Source of the DNA: Nageia nagi
Lineage: Eukaryota > Pinophyta
Reading direction: 5' to 3'
Length of the DNA stretch: 64,000 nt
Assembly (NCBI GenBank): GCA_050084985.1
Contig: JBITNC010000001.1
Coordinates: forward strand, 154,132,001 to 154,196,000
Under the pieces are notes generated by a model that saw only the letters and a program-made list of their open reading frames with translations, was not told the origin of the DNA and did no database searches. Shown one piece after another: positions 1-11,099 of this stretch (the stretch's first letter is position 1; every line of letters starts with the position of its first letter). The translations under genes and the position numbers were made by a program.

Positions 1-385
1 AAAAAAATGACAATGACACAAGATGACTAAGATAATGATTAAACATGAAGAAATTTCATTAATCTTAATACTCTTCCTTAATAAGAACTTCATCTTTAGA
101 AGTTGGATGAATCTATCTTCTACTAGATTTTTTTCAAGATATCCACTAAATAATGCTTCATAGGGATGTATTGGAGATTGATTTTTTCTGTTGAACTCTA
201 TATTGAATAAATAGCATCTGCATCTCAATATGGGCTGCACATCAATGTTTAATGGGATTCTTCATTATAGTGATAGTTGCTGAATCTACGTAACCTCTTG
301 AATTGATTCAATAACACTCTTATAGTTGAATTCCAAAGAAGGCAAAGCCACAATGCTATCTTTCTTAGTAGTTGGAATAGACCAA
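1..385 (-). other. Leader of chromovirus-like LTR element
   Basis: On the minus strand this follows the 3' end of the LTR at 386. A primer-binding site would be expected right after the LTR terminus, and only a degraded trace (TTGG followed by TCTATTCC) is present at about 373-386. No readable gag frame is visible. The element would continue beyond the left edge, so this is either its 5' untranslated leader or unrelated flank of a solo LTR. Confidence 0.35.
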
Positions 386-1030
386 TGTAAGGATCCAAAT
401 CACAACTCAAGTGCAAATTAGCAAATTTAATTCAATCAACCCTAACATTTGCTCTAGGGCATCCAAACAATGCATACACAACCCAAATATGCCAATGTTT
501 GGCCAAGATCAATACACAACAATTATTACAAGCTTTCTATGCCAACGTTTGGATTACACATGCAAGAATAGATAATCAAACCACAACGTTGCAATAATGA
601 AGCACACACACAAATGATATGAGATCCGAATGCCCACAGGCTGTATATATGATATGAGATGAATAGAAATACAATCCTAAGCTCCCAAAGGTAGACGTTG
701 GCCTCTAAGGACCCAACTAGGGCACAATGTGTATCCTCAAATTGAATGGACGGATGGGAAAGTCTTACTCCCTCAGAACTCGAATCCTCTCCACAGAAGG
801 AGCCCTTCTCTTATCCTGGAAACCATTGAAGGTAGAAGCACAACCTCGTAATACCAACGAATGGGAAAGGATGCTGCACCAATGCTGTAGACTAACAGGA
901 TCCCTCAGCCGGATATCCCTTCTAGATGTTGCACCTAGGGGATTGCTTAGCGCCGCTAAGTCTTCTTGTCCTTTGGATGGTATAAGTGTAATAATAATCA
1001 AGCATATCTAGTAATGAGGCTCCAATGCCC

Positions 1031-1039
1031 TTTTTATAA
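1031..1039 (-). promoter_or_regulatory. LTR TATA box
   Basis: The minus strand reads TTATAAAAA just downstream of the repeated U3 block. The same box sits at the matching place in the LTR copy at 56737. Its position in the LTR fits a Pol II start that divides U3 from R. Confidence 0.55.
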
Positions 1040-1090
1040 CACTTGGCTGGATCTGGATCTCACCCAAGAATCATTCTCAACTCCTCTAAT

Positions 1091-1290
1091 CCAACGTTAG
1101 CCTCTTGGAGGGCCCAGAATGCCCAACGTGGGTGCCTAGGGGTCAAGCATGCCAACTTGGGGGCCTTGAGTGTCATAAGTGCCAACATGGGGATTTGGAC
1201 TGCCACGCATGCCCAACGTCGGCCTAGGAGCCATGCATGGGGGCTAGGTGTCATCATGGGCCAACGTGGGGGTCTAGGAGTCTCCCCAAG
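1091..1290 (-). repeat. Tandem ~30-bp repeat in LTR U3 with ACGT cores
   Basis: About seven imperfect units of 22-30 bp follow one another, each of the form GCCAACGTGGGGGCCTAGG plus GTCAT. At least four keep an ACGT core. The block lies upstream of the TATA box and recurs at 56510-56650, where the CG steps have mostly become TG or CA. Confidence 0.65.
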
Positions 1291-1530
1291 TCTGGCACAT
1301 GTATGCAAGAGCTCATCCATCAATCTAAGTGCTAAATAGACCTTGGGATTCCCACAATCATGATTAGGATCTCCAAGTACATTAAAACACCTATTCTATG
1401 CTTGGGAGGAAGAGGTCCCACTTAGGGCTCACAGTGGGTTCCATTGACCCATTAAGTCTTCTATCCAAAGTATTAACTTAAAGTACAATGCAATAATAAA
1501 TATATTACAAAAGGGACATTGCAACCAGCT

Positions 1531-2300
1531 TAGAAACAAACCAGAAATTGAGGGTTTTGCAAAATGAATTCAAAAATTTTTCAAGTAAAAACCAGGTCTA
1601 CAAATCTATTCAGAAAATGATACCAAAATGCCAAATTGGCTAGATCTAGCCACAAATTTTTTTATACATTTTTCTGCAAGTGGAAAGACAAGTTAGGGCA
1701 CTCAAACTACACAAAAATTGCACCAAAAATCCCAAATGAGCTGCCTAGGGCTGGATGTCTCACTAGGGGTCCAGATCTGTCTTGAACAAGCACAAAAGAA
1801 GTCCCATAAATTGGGTGATCTTGCTTGGAAGATAAATCAGGTCTGAACATGCAAAAAAACCTCTTCAAAATGCTTCAACTAGCTGGTCATTTCAGTCTAG
1901 GGTTTCAAACCCTCAAACCTGATGCTTAAATATCAATGGAGCACAAATGAGAAACTTGGATGGATTCTTAATAGAAAACTCAAGGCTGGTCATCCTTAGG
2001 TTGATCATCAAGAGGCTGGCCAACCCCTAAGGTGCCTACTTTTGCAGCTGGCCTTCCACAAAAGGAAAAGATATTGCTTCAGTAATAATCTCAAAATATC
2101 CAAATAATCAAAATGTCCTTGCAAATGAAAGTCTTTCTTCTCAAATAGGCAAATGATCTCTCTTAGGGTTGTTACAAGACATCCCTAAATCCAATGCTTC
2201 TCATGAGAAGATGAATCCTCACCCTTGGATGCACCATCTAGAGGGTCCCACATTCACTTAAAAGCCTTTTAGGCACATGCCAAAGTAGATACAAATGCTA
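1531..2300. other. Unassigned sequence, possible 5' part of the LTR
   Basis: No coding frame or second copy was found in the window. It may be the remainder of the LTR at 386-1530, since the minus strand near 2183 has a TG start preceded by sequence that could be a polyprotein end, but the evidence is weak. Confidence 0.25.
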
Positions 2301-2304
2301 ATGA

Positions 2305-3250
2305 CATTTTATAATGTTTGGTCTTTTATTTCTTTTATTTAGAAATACTCCTAAACATTTAGCTAACATCCCTAACACACTTTATTTAAAATATAACATA
2401 ACTAACCTCACTAGAACATCACTTTATTTGAATGAAATTGCACAACTTCATTTTATGTTACTATGAGCTTGGACATGTAATGTTAATCATTGATGTGTGT
2501 TGCTTAGATGCTTGAAACATTTTACAAACTTGAGACGTGGGTGAAAGAATGGTTGAATATCTTCTCGAAGTGTTGAATGTGATACATAGTTAATGATTGT
2601 TCATAGTAACCAGCTAGGCTTGTATAACTTTGAGAGTGGGTTCCCTTATGACGTTTAGCGTGAGAACTTCACCCAAATATTGAAAGTGTCACCCGTGTGT
2701 TCCCTTAGATGCATGCTCCCTTCACTAGTCCATTTGTGTTGTTGGCTAGTGCGAGTGGATGTATCCTTCTTCTAGACCCTTCGTGTTGTTTGGCTAGAAT
2801 GAGAGGATGTGTGGATGCGTGGAACTCACAACAAACCCGGAGGGACTTGGCATTCAGACACTATACTCACCGATGGAGCTTGATGTAAAGGGCTGAACTC
2901 ATGTGCTCCGGGCCATTTCAATTTTCCCTCCTATTTTTCTTTATTTTTTTTCACTTTTTTCCGTGGTTTTTGCAACCCCTATGTTACTTGTTTTGTTTTG
3001 AGAAACGACCCTTGTCTAGATGTGGAGACAATCCGAGTCCTTGATTAACAAATTTTATTTGAGTTGGTGTCAGATTCAAACATCCCAACCAGTCTCTTGA
3101 GTCCTGTTCTTGTACATCCATTTCACGAGACCTTTGAGGTAACCAGTCCTCATAGCAGGTAGGGATAATGCCCTTCCACCTAGGTGTTGGTTTCTTTGTG
3201 AGCCTTGCAAGCCATTTGTCTATTCGTAGGGTAGGAAAGAAAAGGCCTAC
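2305..3250 (+). repeat. Fragment of Tat-type LTR/leader
   Basis: It is homologous to the reverse complement of 17530-18450. Matching blocks include the TTGTTGGCTAGTG segment near 2740, CCTTGATTAACAAAT near 3040, GAGACCTTTGAGGTA near 3130 and ACCTAGGTGTTGGTTT near 3180. Since the other copy lies directly upstream of a Tat-like gag, this is best read as a separate LTR or leader fragment of that family. Target-site duplications were not identified. Confidence 0.6.
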
Positions 3251-3274
3251 AACAAGACCTTTATAGAAGAACAA

Positions 3275-4256
3275 GGATATATCAATATTGCTAATGCAAT
3301 ATTAAAGAAGGATCTCAGTAAACGGATTTTGTCACCATTTTTATTATTATTTATTGCTGTAAAATGTATTCCTAGTTTATAATATATTCTTTACATGTAT
3401 AGGCAAATTGTGAATCCTTCAAGTCATAGATCGGACTGCTATAGTTATACCTCAATCATACTAGAAAAAGCTTGAGAGGATCAACACAATTAAAAAATAG
3501 GTTCAAGGGGTTTTTGTAAAGATACATTAAAGATAATTTTAGCGAAAACCAACTAGACCCTCATATTTTATTGAAGCAAAGAATTGATGCACTTGGAACA
3601 TCAATGAAGGAGACTAGTGGAAAGGAGCATCAACTTGTTTACAAAGTTTTTGAGACTACAAGGGGATGAAGGCTTTAGCCTTGCTTACAGATGTTCCTTG
3701 TGTGTTTGAAAATGGCTCATCATTCGGCCTCATAAAGCAATCTTAGGGTGGGCAATTGCTTTTTTTTTTTTTTTTAATATTTTGTACTTTTGTGGATTAG
3801 CAAGTGGGAAATTTGAGGGAAAACAAAGTGGGTGGCACCATTTTGGTGGGATTGCATGGTCTTGTATGGGCATGTTGACATGGCAACTATACTAGAGTGT
3901 CTGGTGTGTTTTGTGATCTTCATGGTCATTGTTTTTTGATCTTTAGGATCATTGCTTTGAATTTGCCTTCACCATGTATTTGTCAGATGTAATTACTATG
4001 TTTTCTTTTTCTGAAAATAAATGTGTATAAATTTGTAGATATCTATTTATACACATTGTTCTAAGTGTGTCCACCTAGGTCAACCTTTAGTTTATAATAC
4101 TCACAATATGATGTTTCTTTGTACCAAATTGGTTTTGTTATATTGCTATTATCTTGAGCTATTTTTAGAGGCAATGTGATCAATTACGTTTGTAATAGAT
4201 ATATCAAAATATATCGTGGTGGGATAGGGAAAGTGAACCTTATTACTTTTTGAGTT
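3275..4256. other. AT-rich stretch without recognisable gene
   Basis: No coding frame with family features is visible. The only structure is a short hairpin at 4020-4057 with perfect 13-base arms (AATGTGTATAAAT and its complement) around a 12-base loop. A T-run lies near 3765. Confidence 0.4.
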
Positions 4257-4646
4257 TCAGACCTTGTTAACTATGTTGGTTTGAGTATCATTTTTTGCTG
4301 CATTTACTGTTTTCTTGTTCTCATTGTTTGTTGGATATGAGCTTTTGTTGTAACTTGCACTGCGGTTTACATATTTGACTATGCGAACCTCATGTAAGAA
4401 TATTTCTTTGGAAATCATCGTGTGAGTCAAGCTTCCAAAAGGCAAATTTATGTTGTCACATACATATGACCATATATTCTTGATCAAAAAATTCAAAATT
4501 ATCTCATTCACATCTGATTCTTCTACTAGAGTACGTATGCTTTGCCATAGATTCTTGAACCAAGGAATGTATTAATCAAGTTTCTCATTAGGTCCTTGCT
4601 GAATCACATAAAAATCTGCTGCTATAACTGGTTTTTGGACTTTATG
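4257..4646 (-). pseudogene. Retrotransposon gag fragment
   Basis: The minus strand encodes about 125 residues with one in-frame stop in the part before residue 40. Recognisable segments are FYVIQQGPNEKLD, then YIPWFKNLW, then a helical region with NIWSYVCDNINLPFG, then a basic Asn/Lys-rich tail. This pattern (Q..E....Y...F..L) is typical of the plant retrotransposon gag capsid domain. The upstream end stops exactly where the hAT terminus begins at 4647, so the gag was interrupted by that insertion. No protease or pol is attached. Confidence 0.6.
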
Positions 4647-4659
4647 CAGTGTTCCACAC

Positions 4660-4745
4660 GACCGGGGAACGGGGAAACGGGGGAACATGTATCCAGGAAC
4701 GGGGGAAAAATAGAGTCATTTTTGGGGAACGGCAAGGAACGACAA
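4660..4745 (+). repeat. G-rich GGGGAACG subterminal repeats
   Basis: Five or six imperfect copies of GGGGAACG or GGGGGAAC lie next to the putative hAT terminus. Repeated subterminal motifs are usual binding sites for hAT transposases. The run of G-tracts could also form a quadruplex. Confidence 0.55.
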
Positions 4746-5084
4746 ATATAATACTAGTAAACATTATCAGAATTTTCAGATTTTTCAGATTTTATTGTTT
4801 CCAATTGATTATTATTAATTTATTATGATGACTGATCATATTATCAAATTTAATCATGTATACAAATTAAAAACATGGAATTGAAATTAGAAACTAAGAA
4901 ATTCAACTTCAAGATAATCATAAAAAATGGTAATGTCTAAATGATAAATCATAAATCTGATAACACAATCATAATTTCATATGTCTGAAAGACTGAATCA
5001 AATACATAGAGGGAACATCAATATGTCGAACAAATATTTGAATAACAAAATGAAAATGCCAAAATAACCACTATAGTCTATGCC

Positions 5085-5336
5085 CTATGGCTCTATATTT
5101 TCATGTGCTAATGGTTGTGTATCCATATCCTCCTCATCTGCTAAGCTCTCATCATCCAAATGAAGAGTGTGCAATGGCAATGCAAACATCGACTCATCAA
5201 CCTCAAGTTGGCCTGCTTCCACTGGATCAACGTCCCAACGTGCAACTGGACTAGCCCTATACTCTGGCATAACTCTCTCTTTGAGGCGAAGAGAGCTATG
5301 CACTGCAACTAACTTCTCTGCTTTATGAGAAGTAAG
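5085..5336 (-). pseudogene. hAT transposase C-terminal exon
   Basis: Going into the gap, the minus strand encodes KAEKLVAVHSSLRLKER followed by a WDVDPVEAGQLE segment and an acidic tail, then a stop at about 5085. The KAEKLV.VH..LRL motif is the sequence that follows the dimerisation region in plant BED/DUF659 hAT proteins. The N-terminal part is lost in the 100-N gap. No stop interrupts this exon. It is a different copy from the hAT gene at 35932-41553, whose equivalent exon is at 39126-39251. Confidence 0.65.
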
Positions 5337-5436
5337 NNNNNNNNNNNNNNNNNNNNNNNNNNNNNNNNNNNNNNNNNNNNNNNNNNNNNNNNNNNNNNNN
5401 NNNNNNNNNNNNNNNNNNNNNNNNNNNNNNNNNNNN
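5337..5436. other. Assembly gap, 100 Ns
   Basis: Exactly 100 N characters, a length commonly used for a gap of unknown size. It cuts the hAT transposase, so joining the two sides would be unsafe. Confidence 0.98.
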
Positions 5437-6190
5437 ATGAATACATATATTCGATGAGCCATGCAAAGAGGTACCTTCCAATGTATCTAGGTTTTAGAAG
5501 GTGAGCAGGCCTCCTGATGCTCTAGCTAACTCCTTTCAGTCATAGTTTTCTCTTCTCAATTTGTTTTTTACTATGTTCTTCACATCTCACTTCTTAACTT
5601 TAGTCTCTTTTAGTGTTAGTATATCTAGTATTACTTCATGGTAAAGGTACCAAATAACCCCCTACTTACTAGGGGAATTGTAAACCCTTAAATTCCAATT
5701 GAGGATTACCATTGGGAATTTCCCAAGGCCTTTCAACTTTCACTCTTCTCTAGAGGAATTTGAGTACCATTTTACACCTCTTCATCTATTTCCTTATTCT
5801 TAATTCTTGATTTTATATCCTATCAATTACTTTACCTATATTTGTTATCTTCCTTAGGTTACTAAAAGTTCTTCATACCTCATTCTGGTTGCCTCCATTC
5901 GATTCCATTTCTTGGTCTATACCTATTAATTCTTTCCCTTATTGCCCCTCTATTTCTTGGTTATTTTATAGCTCATTCTCTTTTCTCTATATTTTTCTTA
6001 TTATATTGTATTCTATTTCTTCTTCATTAAATCCTATCACTATTCCATCCAGAATGGCTAAAGGTTAGGTATTAGCTTCTATGATCTCTTCTATCCTAAT
6101 TCTACCTACATTACTTAGTGCTTTGAAAGAATTTATATTTATAGTATTCATCTACCTTGTGAGGTTGTTTCTTTGTTTATTCACTTGGTT
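5437..6190. other. Pyrimidine-rich AT sequence, no gene seen
   Basis: The plus strand is T- and CT-rich, as expected opposite a purine-rich decayed coding strand. It adjoins the LINE ORF1 remnant and could be more of that element, but no convincing translation was found. Confidence 0.3.
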
Positions 6191-6194
6191 TCTA

Positions 6195-6728
6195 TTAGTA
6201 TTCTAGACATATAGGATTCTTTTTATTGGTTTTCTCTATCCATGCTGTTGTTTAGGAACTTCTTCTTTTTTCTTCTTTTATGACCATTCCTTCATAATGC
6301 TAAAAATCCATAGATATTGCATCTTAATGATAGATTTTCATATACTACCTCCTATTCCTAGGTTTTTCCATCTTATTCATTAAGATAGATATTTTTTGTA
6401 GGTCTTTTGTGATATCAACATTTACATAGAACCGTGCCTCCATCATTATTGTTCCTATTATAGTTACTTTATTAATTTCTACTTAGGAGATAATTGCATT
6501 TACGATTCTTGCAATTACACTCATATCCTATTAGTCCATTGGGAAATATGGTAGATTTACCCAAACCAAAAACAAGTCAAAGTTTTCCTTTTTTGAATGA
6601 AAATTGGGGTTCCATATTTTTAGTACTAAGCCTTTGTGACCAAAAAACCAAGGACCTAGATTCAAAACACTATTAATATCATCTAATTTTGTGAATTCAA
6701 AAAGGATAAATTCACAAGGATTGTTCAT
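6195..6728 (-). pseudogene. LINE-type ORF1 (DUF4283) fragment
   Basis: The minus strand begins with residues like FILFEFTKLDDINSVLN, then GPWFFGHKGLVLKIWNPNF, then VWVNLPYFPMD. This is the DUF4283 domain of plant LINE ORF1 and related nucleic-acid-binding proteins (hallmarks GPW....L.L..W...F and VWV.LP..P). A shifted frame continues with ARIVNAI and a segment ending near 6200 where a zinc knuckle would sit. There are several stops and at least one frameshift. No reverse transcriptase is attached. Confidence 0.7.
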
Positions 6729-7319
6729 AATTTATTCCTACAATAGAGAAATATAATTAAATAGTTAAGTTGAGAGTTAATTTTTTTCATATATTATACA
6801 TAATACATGAGATTTTCTAGCATTTCATGATGTTTTAAAATATCTCATATCATTTTTGCATATCATATAGTGCATTTAGATAATTTCATATCATATGGTA
6901 CAATTGCATCATTTTAGAACATATGGTGTATGAGGTCAACTTATCATTTTTTGATTAGTTTTTTACACTTTGAAGAAAAAATCAAGGTTGGATAGTTGCT
7001 TTCCTTCTCCATGCTAGGATTTGGGCTCCATTTTGAGATATCTTTTGAGCTCCTTTTTCTACAAGAATATGATTTTTAGAAAGCTGATATATTAAACTCC
7101 AAATTATGATATTATAAACTACCTTTAGTTTAATGATGGTATAACTATACAAGCATGAAAAATATAGTTTATTACTTTTTTATAGGTCTTTTATGATAGT
7201 CACATCAATTTTTGGGCCCCATTTTTGGACATGATTTTAGCTCTCTTTTGAGAAGGATAGATATTTTGTTGAAAGGTATATGGTACTTCAATAGTTTTAG
7301 TTTATGAAATTTTATTTGC
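6729..7319. other. AT-rich sequence, nothing identified
   Basis: It contains dense ATATCAT and CATATG-like words but no coding frame, terminal repeats or RNA gene that I can support. Confidence 0.35.
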
Positions 7320-8280
7320 ATATGCTTAAACATATTTACATGCTTTTCAAAAAATCCATTTTATGCATATCCTCCAATCATTATAATCCATGAAACTATG
7401 TTGGCATCATGCATCTTGTCAAATAATTATTGGGCCTTATGTATTCTTACATATTTTGCATACATTTCTATAGGGAAATAATAACCATAATATTAGATGC
7501 AAAATCATTTTCAACTACTCTTTGATGGATATCCATACCTTATTTTAGATCTCCTATGGCAACACATTATTGAACAAAGCATGCATCATGTATCTTGTCA
7601 AACAATTCAAAGCTTTCATGAAGTTTTATTTTCATTATGCATTTTATCAAATAATTCAAAGCTTACTCAAGATAGCTTGCATTTATAATAAGGTAAAAAA
7701 TGCATGCACAGTGATTCATTTCAAAACTAATACACATATTACAAGAATGCTTATAAAGATTATAGATTCTATCTTTGCATCTGATAATTGTATCTACCTA
7801 AAATTATCTATAGGCTTTTCAAAAAATATGATTTATGCAAATAATTGTAGTCCATAAAACTATGTTTGCATTATGCATCTTGTCAAATGATTCTCGAGCC
7901 TTATTTATTCTTACACATTTGATATACATGTATATAGGTCACTCATAACCATAAAATTCAATGCAAAACCATTTTCAACTACTCTTTGGTTGATGTATAT
8001 ACCTTCTTCTAGAGTTCCCATGATAGCACATGTTAGAAGAATGCTTATAAAGGTAACAAAGTTTGGATTTACACCTATCAATTACATCTACTTAAAATCA
8101 TCTATATCATTTTTAGAAAATATACTTTATTCATATCTTCAAATCATTACGGTCCATGAAATTATGTTTTCATCATGAATCTTGTTAAATAATTCTTGGG
8201 CCTTGTGTATTCTTCCATATTTTACATACATGTTTATGGGGTACTCACAACCATAATATTTGATTCAAAATCTATCATAT
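7320..8280 (+). repeat. Three diverged tandem units of ~300-465 bp
   Basis: Anchor words recur in the same order: ATGCATCTTGTCAAATAAT at 7408, 7874 and (as ATGAATCTTGTTAAATAAT) 8174; CATTTTCAACTACTCTTTG at 7505 and 7970; AGAATGCTTATAAAG at 7744 and 8038. The units therefore descend from tandem duplication with later indels. Short open frames here are not conserved between units, so the sequence looks noncoding. Confidence 0.6.
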
Positions 8281-10300
8281 TGTCACTATATGATACATCG
8301 AATGTCCATGGACTAGGCCAATATAGAGGTATGGTTAGGCATTCCTTTGAGTTTCACTAGTCTTTGACTAAGATGAGTAAAATAAAAGATTGATCTTAAG
8401 GGTAAACCAAAGAGGTTAAAACCTATAGGATGATTCTACTTGAGTAATCAAGGATGTTGTAGTTTGGAAGAATTATTCCATCATATTTTCTATATAAAAT
8501 ATAATATAATAATGCTTCCCAAATATGATTATTTTAAAATAATAAACTACCTCCATATAATTATTATTTTTAAAAAATAAAACTAAGGGGCAATTTAAAA
8601 CTACCTCCTTAATAATTAAGCGGGCAATTTATAACTATCATATTAGAAGTTAAGGTGGTGGTTAATAATCACCACATAATAAGTTAAGGGAATGATTAAT
8701 AACTACCTCTTTAGGACCTAAGCGATATTTTTGGGACTATAAGTAAGTATTTATTAATCACTACCATAGAGAACCAACTTTAATGACATTTGCACAAATT
8801 TCAAACATATAATCAACACCAAAAGGCTTCAAGGGTAGTTTTAAATTGCACTGAAAGACCTTTTTTTAGTCTAATGGATTCTAGTGAGAAGAATTCTACT
8901 GTACACAAGGGGATAGAGGTGTGGAGAAGGAAAATGAAAAACATACAAATAATTGATGTAATTTTTAGACCATGTTAGGTTATAAAGGTAGGTTTGTGTG
9001 ATATCAAATATGAGTTAGCATGGAAAAGATGCAATTGCTCATATTATTTACTATTATGATACACACACACACACACACACACTTTTTTTTTTTATTGAAG
9101 TAGTTACTTATAAATTTTGAGGAGGAGGGTGTATTCCTTGTGATAACTCAAGGGAGAGGATACATTCAATTCTATCATATCTCCTTCCATTCATTTGTTC
9201 TTAGCATGAAGTAACTAGTTTAAAATAAAGACAAGAGAACATAGCTACACCTCCTAATCTTTTCTTTGCCTTCTTCCATTCAATGATGCCTTCACTACAA
9301 AAACCAAGAAAAAGAAATGGAAAGAGAGTACCATTCAAAATGGGCTATCCAATGATAGTATCATGAAGATCATGTTTCAAAGGAATATTCTTAATATCTT
9401 TTATATTATGCTTCTTCTCCTTTAGGACATGTAATATCAAGGTTATATAACATCACACTTTTAAAGGGAGCCAACTATTAACACTTAAAATAGAAATATT
9501 TTTTTATTTTATATATCATGAAACAAGATGATAATATATGTACTTTATTTGATATCATCTATAATATATTTCGTTATGTCATATATTTTATTTTCATGGT
9601 GATAGGATCAAAGAGCACTTAAAAAGGTATCTTAGTCCTAGAGGAGACTTTTCTATACAAAGAGGAGATGTACACATTAGATAACTATAAAACCTTGATA
9701 GCTCTTACTCACATATTTTTATTCTTGAATATTTGATGTGATTGTTTTCTCTTGATTCCATATATCAAGATTTGAGTTTTATCCTATCATATAAGATCTA
9801 TTTCCTATATTTCACTTCATAAAATAGAATAGGTTTACATTCATAGGTTATTATATGATAAAATTTTATTTAAACATCATCTATTTAGGTTTTAGAGTGT
9901 GGGTGCTAGGTTGCATAACTCAAGAGACCATGGGCTAACATATGAAAAGTGAGGCCAATTTAGTTCATATATCACAAATGAAGTATCAATGACTTATTTC
10001 TAGCATCTAATTTTATTCCCAAGTAAGCAATATGAGTATTATATCTCGATTATCATCTTGATAGGACTATGTATGATCCAATAACCAAGGTATTATTTAT
10101 ATTTAATGCTTTAATGTGATCCTTGGTTGTTATTAAGTGATTAATAATTATTATTTAATTGATATATTTATACCCTCATTAATATATTACTGGGCTTGTT
10201 AGATACATATGATTATTTAATTATTGAATATCTTTTATATGTTTATAAAACCACCATAAAAAAGGAAAGGCACAATTGATTTCTCCTCCAATTATCAAAA
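8281..10300. other. AT-rich sequence with an AC microsatellite
   Basis: A perfect (AC)11 run lies at about 9060-9081, followed by a T-run. A cluster of repeated words such as AACTACCTC and AATTAAG appears at 8540-8720. No gene or element could be recognised in these 2 kb. Confidence 0.4.
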
Positions 10301-10307
10301 GAATATA

Positions 10308-11060
10308 TGTAATGAAGCCAAATAACTCCTTTTTGAATTTATTATTAGCCTCCTTCCCAAGTACTTTAGATAACATACTGATCATTCTATCAATGGAGGT
10401 GTAGAAGTTGGTGTGATTAGAATTGATGAGAGTATTTCCTTTCAACTCTTGATATTTTTCAAACATGTAATACTTGATCACGATGATTGATTTGCTTGTG
10501 GCTTGATAATTGATGAATGTTGTTTCTTCTCTATGCTCATAATATCCTTATCTCAACCACTAAAATGTTTCTTTATTACCTCCAAGATTAAATCCATGAT
10601 CAATTATCCTTTAGTATCTCTAAGCACCTTCTCACCAATTTTCTAATACTAGCTCACCTCTAGGCATGAATCTAGGAATGGGACTACAAAGAATATGATG
10701 GTAGCCATTGTAAGACCTAAAATGAAAATGACATCCTTTTCAACAAATTCATGTCCATGCTTTTGAATTTCTCCCTTATCTATATGAGATAAATGTTTTG
10801 TTAGTTTATGTCTTCAATGGTGGCAAACCCATTCTTAGTGAATTTAGCATCTTGCTTCAAGGGTTATTGTCTCTAACACATATCAATGATGCTATCCTTC
10901 CCCAACTACTCAAGGTCCATGGCATACTCATTAGCCCCATTGTTTCTTGAATTTATCATCTTAATGGTAAGTGAGTTGATGGTACCTCCTTAGAATCCCA
11001 CATAAGCCCTCTTGGATATGAATCTTGAAATGATGTCTTAATCTCTCCTTCTCCTTGGCA
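10308..11060 (-). pseudogene. ORF-X, N-terminal part, copy I (unknown protein)
   Basis: The sequence is homologous to 21190-21960, with matching order and reading direction. The best preserved stretch encodes NSNHTNFYTSIDRMI followed by SMLSKVLGKEANNKF and KKELFGF. Copy II has the same words with substitutions. Upstream frames are broken by stops and shifts. It is cut at 10308, so the coiled-coil half seen in copy II is missing. I do not recognise the family. It lies downstream of the Tat-like pol remnant and its repeat block, in the same orientation. Confidence 0.55.
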
Positions 11061-11099
11061 TAGAAAATGAAGAGTAAAATTATTTGAATTTATTAGATG

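Larger units (their letters stand above)
386..1530 (-). repeat. Chromovirus LTR (minus orientation)
   Basis: The reverse complement aligns along its length with the LTR at 56209-57395. Shared landmarks are the opening stretch TTTTGTAATATATTT, a GC-rich tandem U3 block, a TATA box, the GAAGACTTAG region and the terminal block ending TTTGCACTTGAG. The 57395 copy follows a chromodomain, which identifies the family. The 3' end (TTACA on the minus strand) is at about 386. The 5' end is uncertain: homology fades near 1530, but a TGTAACAACCC start on the minus strand near 2183 would give a 1.8 kb LTR. Confidence 0.75.
4647..5336 (-). mobile_element. hAT element, 3' terminal portion (truncated by assembly gap)
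   Basis: The left boundary is CAGTGTTCCACACGACC, a hAT-type terminal inverted repeat beginning CAGTG. It is preceded by ACTTTATG, which would be the 8-bp target duplication. Inside lie G-rich subterminal repeats (4660-4745), AT-rich sequence and the transposase C-terminus on the minus strand. The rest of the element enters the N gap, and the matching right terminus was not found after it. Confidence 0.6.

Noticed and set aside
727-1339. Overlapping open frames on both strands near 0.7-1.3 kb
   Set aside because: They fall inside the chromovirus LTR and its tandem GC-rich block; the low stop density comes from base composition.
2984-3274. 96-residue open frame on the minus strand
   Set aside because: It lies on the strand opposite a repeated LTR/leader block, and the matching copy at 17590-17830 does not keep the frame.
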